DNA of 8,297 nt from HGM05232 sp964646495. GTDB taxonomy: Bacteria > Bacteroidota > Bacteroidia > Bacteroidales > Muribaculaceae. A program made the position numbers and the translations under genes. The notes beneath the pieces are model-generated. The model did not search any database. It was not told the DNA's origin and was given only the letters and a program-made list of their open reading frames with translations. Positions 6,664 through 8,297 of this stretch are shown one piece after another (the stretch's first letter is position 1; each line of letters opens with the position of its first letter). The stretch lies in assembly GCA_964646495.1 (NCBI GenBank), contig CAZYEO010000104.1:1-8297 (forward strand). The letters run 5' to 3'.

Positions 6664-7344
6664 TTAGTCGTATTTTATGGGGCCTATTTTGTGCATTAGT
6701 GAGAGGATTTGGGCTTGGCGCCTTCGCATATATGGGGATGGGGAGGCGGAATTGAATTTGATGGGATTGGGGAGAGATGCTGCTATCAGTGCGCATTGAG
6801 ATTTAGTGAGCTTCTTTGCATTTGTACCGAAATTAATTTTGGCTACTGCCTCTATGCCATATATACCACGCCCCATCTCAATAGAATTTAGATATACCTC
6901 CATTATTCGTTCCTTACCCCAAATAAGCTCAATTAATACCGTAAAATAGGCTTCCAGCCCTTTCCTTATCCAGCTTTTTCCTGGCCAAAGGAACACATTC
7001 TTAGCCGTTTGTTGGCTTATTGTGCTTGCCCCGCGCACTCGTTTCCCCTTTTCGGCTTCTCGGCGTGCTGCTTTTATCTGATTAAAATCAAATCCATTAT
7101 GTTCGGTAAACAGATTATCTTCGGATGCCCTGACGGCTTGTGCCATATATGGAGTTATTTTCTCCTCGCTCACCCACTTATGCTCCATTCTTATCGGTGC
7201 ATCATCATCCAATTGTGTTATCATCCTGATAAACATCAATGGAGTGTAATATACCGGAATCCATTTTAATAGGACTACTGAAATAATAGTGGATGCAAAG
7301 AAAAATATCAATATATTTCTAATCCAACGCAAAGCTGTTTTCAT
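6664..7344 (-). CDS. mtgA: Monofunctional peptidoglycan glycosyltransferase
   Basis: The 226-residue protein is a GT51 glycosyltransferase without a penicillin-binding transpeptidase domain, the size and layout of MtgA. It polymerises lipid II into glycan strands on the outer face of the inner membrane. An N-terminal membrane anchor spans about residues 8-27. Motif 1, ASEDNLFTEHNGFD (73-86), holds the catalytic Glu75. RGASTISQQTAKN (104-116) is motif 2, and KERIMEVYLNSIEMGRGIYG (144-163) contains the further conserved residues, including Glu149. It is convergent with the kinase gene with only 4 nt between stop codons, so it belongs to a separate, housekeeping unit. I see no consensus promoter in the 76 nt before its start, which follow the hairpin at 7379-7415. 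It may be served by a weak promoter or by readthrough from the gene upstream. Its base composition looks richer in G+C than the signalling block. Confidence 0.94.
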   Translation of the reverse strand: MKTALRWIRNILIFFFASTIISVVLLKWIPVYYTPLMFIRMITQLDDDAPIRMEHKWVSEEKITPYMAQAVRASEDNLFTEHNGFDFNQIKAARREAEKGKRVRGASTISQQTAKNVFLWPGKSWIRKGLEAYFTVLIELIWGKERIMEVYLNSIEMGRGIYGIEAVAKINFGTNAKKLTKSQCALIAASLPNPIKFNSASPSPYMRRRQAQILSLMHKIGPIKYD

Positions 7345-7370
7345 TATAATTGTAATATCGCTGAGTAATT

Positions 7371-7415
7371 ACATTAAAATAATGATGCCTATCGGTTAAC
7401 AATAGGCATCATTAT
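7371..7415 (-). terminator. Strong hairpin terminator after the Asn/Pro-repeat protein gene
   Basis: A perfect 14-bp inverted repeat (7379-7392 with 7402-7415) encloses a 9-nt loop and begins 5 nt past the minus-strand stop codon. Read on the minus strand, the stem ends in ATTAT and continues TTTAATG, giving a T-rich tail typical of an intrinsic terminator. There are no other long perfect stems in this interval. It separates the repeat-protein gene from mtgA, whose start lies 34 nt further on, although some readthrough may still reach mtgA. Confidence 0.78.
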
Positions 7416-7420
7416 ATTTG

Positions 7421-8297
7421 TCAATATCCGTAAGATAAGATTGTGTAATAACGGACGGAGCCATTGGCTACCGACAAGTCATATTCAAGTGATACGTAGT
7501 TTTGATTACCTTTGCCATACCACACGCCCGTCGTTCCATTCCCTGTGGTACGATAAGTTACGGGAGGACCATATATGCGACACAATTCATCATATAAATA
7601 ATTGAATCGCGAAGCATCGTCATAACGTGTAGAATTAATAAATTGCATACTCGCTAATCGCCCACTGCTATCATAATTGAGATTCGCATCTTGCCATGAA
7701 TATCGCAATTGACTCACATTACGCAAATATACAGTATTGTTATCGTAACCGTCAATCGTATATCCGTTATCATAAAGATAATCAATAGAATAAGTATAAG
7801 CAGCTCCAAAAGCGAGTCCTAAGATGTTATTAATTAGCGGTGCTCCATAATATGGACGATAGTGTGGGGGCATCACCGGACGAGGTATCGGGCGATATGA
7901 TGGACGATATGGACGATATGGAGGTCTTAAGCATCCTGGGCGATGTCTGTTACCGTTATAATAATGGGGCGTGCCATGATAACTCGGAGAGCTCGGCCTA
8001 TTTTGATAACCCGGTTGATGAGGACGATAACCATGATTATTATGCCCATAATCCCTATCAGGATTGCTCGGACGATTGTTCCCCGGATTAGAGGGACGAT
8101 TGTTCCCCGGATTAGTCGGGCGATTATTACCTGGATTAGAGGGACGGTTGCTCCCAGGATTAGAGGGGCGGTTGTTGCCTTCTGGATTGGTAGGGCGGTT
8201 AGTAAAACCGGGTTGATGCACCGGTCTGTTTTGGCGGCCACCACCGCTATTGGAACTACTATTGCTATTTCCGGAATTATTGGGACGATTACGTTCT
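7421..8297 (-). CDS. Asn/Pro-repeat envelope protein (partial, 5' end off the window)
   Basis: The reading frame stays open to the right edge, so the start and any signal peptide are missing; at least 291 codons are visible. A GTG at 8219-8221 lies in the middle of the repetitive region and is probably an internal Val rather than the start. Before it lie about 25 codons rich in Asn, Ser, Gly and Arg. Then come 8-residue repeats of the type NNRPSNPG, a Tyr/His/Pro/Arg-rich stretch (RPYRPYRPSYRPIPRPVMPP), and a folded C-terminal region of about 140 residues with alternating hydrophobic and polar positions, suggesting beta structure (for example TVYLRNVSQLRYSWQDANL and VWYGKGNQNYVSLEYDL). I do not recognise a functional domain. 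The composition suggests an exported surface or periplasmic protein whose basic Pro-rich part may contact the cell wall; this is inference. The C-terminal part resembles uncharacterised Bacteroidales proteins, from memory only. Confidence 0.8.
   Translation of the reverse strand, partial: ERNRPNNSGNSNSSSNSGGGRQNRPVHQPGFTNRPTNPEGNNRPSNPGSNRPSNPGNNRPTNPGNNRPSNPGNNRPSNPDRDYGHNNHGYRPHQPGYQNRPSSPSYHGTPHYYNGNRHRPGCLRPPYRPYRPSYRPIPRPVMPPHYRPYYGAPLINNILGLAFGAAYTYSIDYLYDNGYTIDGYDNNTVYLRNVSQLRYSWQDANLNYDSSGRLASMQFINSTRYDDASRFNYLYDELCRIYGPPVTYRTTGNGTTGVWYGKGNQNYVSLEYDLSVANGSVRYYTILSYGY
8057..8176 (-). repeat. Five tandem 24-bp coding repeats (NNRPSNPG units)
   Basis: Five consecutive 24-bp units encode (N/S)NRP(S/T)NP(G/D), with a degenerate sixth unit (TNRPTNPE plus one extra residue) at the 8180-8203 side. 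Third-position differences between units show that the array is not a very recent expansion, although the two units around 8061-8108 are nearly identical. The 24-bp period keeps the frame, so copy number can change without breaking the gene. The repeats would form an extended, hydrophilic spacer. Confidence 0.85.

Noticed and set aside
7840..8091. Plus-strand reading frame rich in Asp opposite the repeat protein
   Set aside because: It is the complement of Pro/Arg/Tyr-rich codons of the minus-strand gene and has no recognisable protein features.
8057..8176. CRISPR-like array
   Set aside because: The units are directly adjacent 24-bp coding repeats with no unique spacers, and they keep the reading frame.
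8219..8221. GTG as the start codon of the Asn/Pro-repeat protein
   Set aside because: The frame continues open to the window edge with the same Asn/Arg/Pro-rich composition, and no signal peptide follows the GTG, so it is more likely an internal Val codon.

Overview
The window most likely comes from a member of the Bacteroidales (Bacteroidota). The evidence is: two good matches to the Bacteroidota primary-sigma promoter (TTTG, 19-21 nt, TAnnTTTG); few Shine-Dalgarno sequences; an AT-rich signalling block; a stand-alone LytTR protein; FHA proteins of a type I associate with this order; and a neighbouring monofunctional peptidoglycan glycosyltransferase. The genus cannot be fixed from sequence alone.

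Layout. Positions 1-181 hold a rho-independent terminator for whatever lies upstream, then a promoter. Seven genes follow on the plus strand (182-6659): (1) a lone LytTR DNA-binding protein; (2) an FHA protein with two membrane helices and a C-terminal zinc ribbon; (3) a caspase-like (C14) protease with a signal peptide; then, after a second promoter, (4) a 420-residue acidic, mostly disordered protein with a glycine-zipper-like membrane segment; (5) a double zinc-ribbon protein ending in an FHA domain with a degenerate phosphothreonine pocket; (6) a PP2C-type phosphatase; (7) a Ser/Thr kinase with one membrane helix and a C-terminal periplasmic part. Two minus-strand genes face this block: mtgA, whose stop codon lies 4 nt from the kinase stop, and the 3' part of an Asn/Pro-repeat envelope protein that runs off the right edge. 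The two minus-strand genes look richer in G+C than the signalling block.

How the genes may work together. The plus-strand block has a phosphothreonine writer (kinase), eraser (PP2C) and two putative readers (FHA), plus a transcription factor, an acidic protein that could be substrate, scaffold or effector, and a protease with an intact His-Cys dyad. By positive-inside reasoning, the kinase catalytic domain and both FHA domains are cytoplasmic. The kinase C-terminal domain, the caspase and probably most of the acidic protein are periplasmic. This suggests an envelope-spanning signalling module that ends in proteolysis, possibly a stress, quality-control or cell-death/defence device. The domain assignments are well supported. 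The joint function is inference, and I know of no named system with this exact composition.
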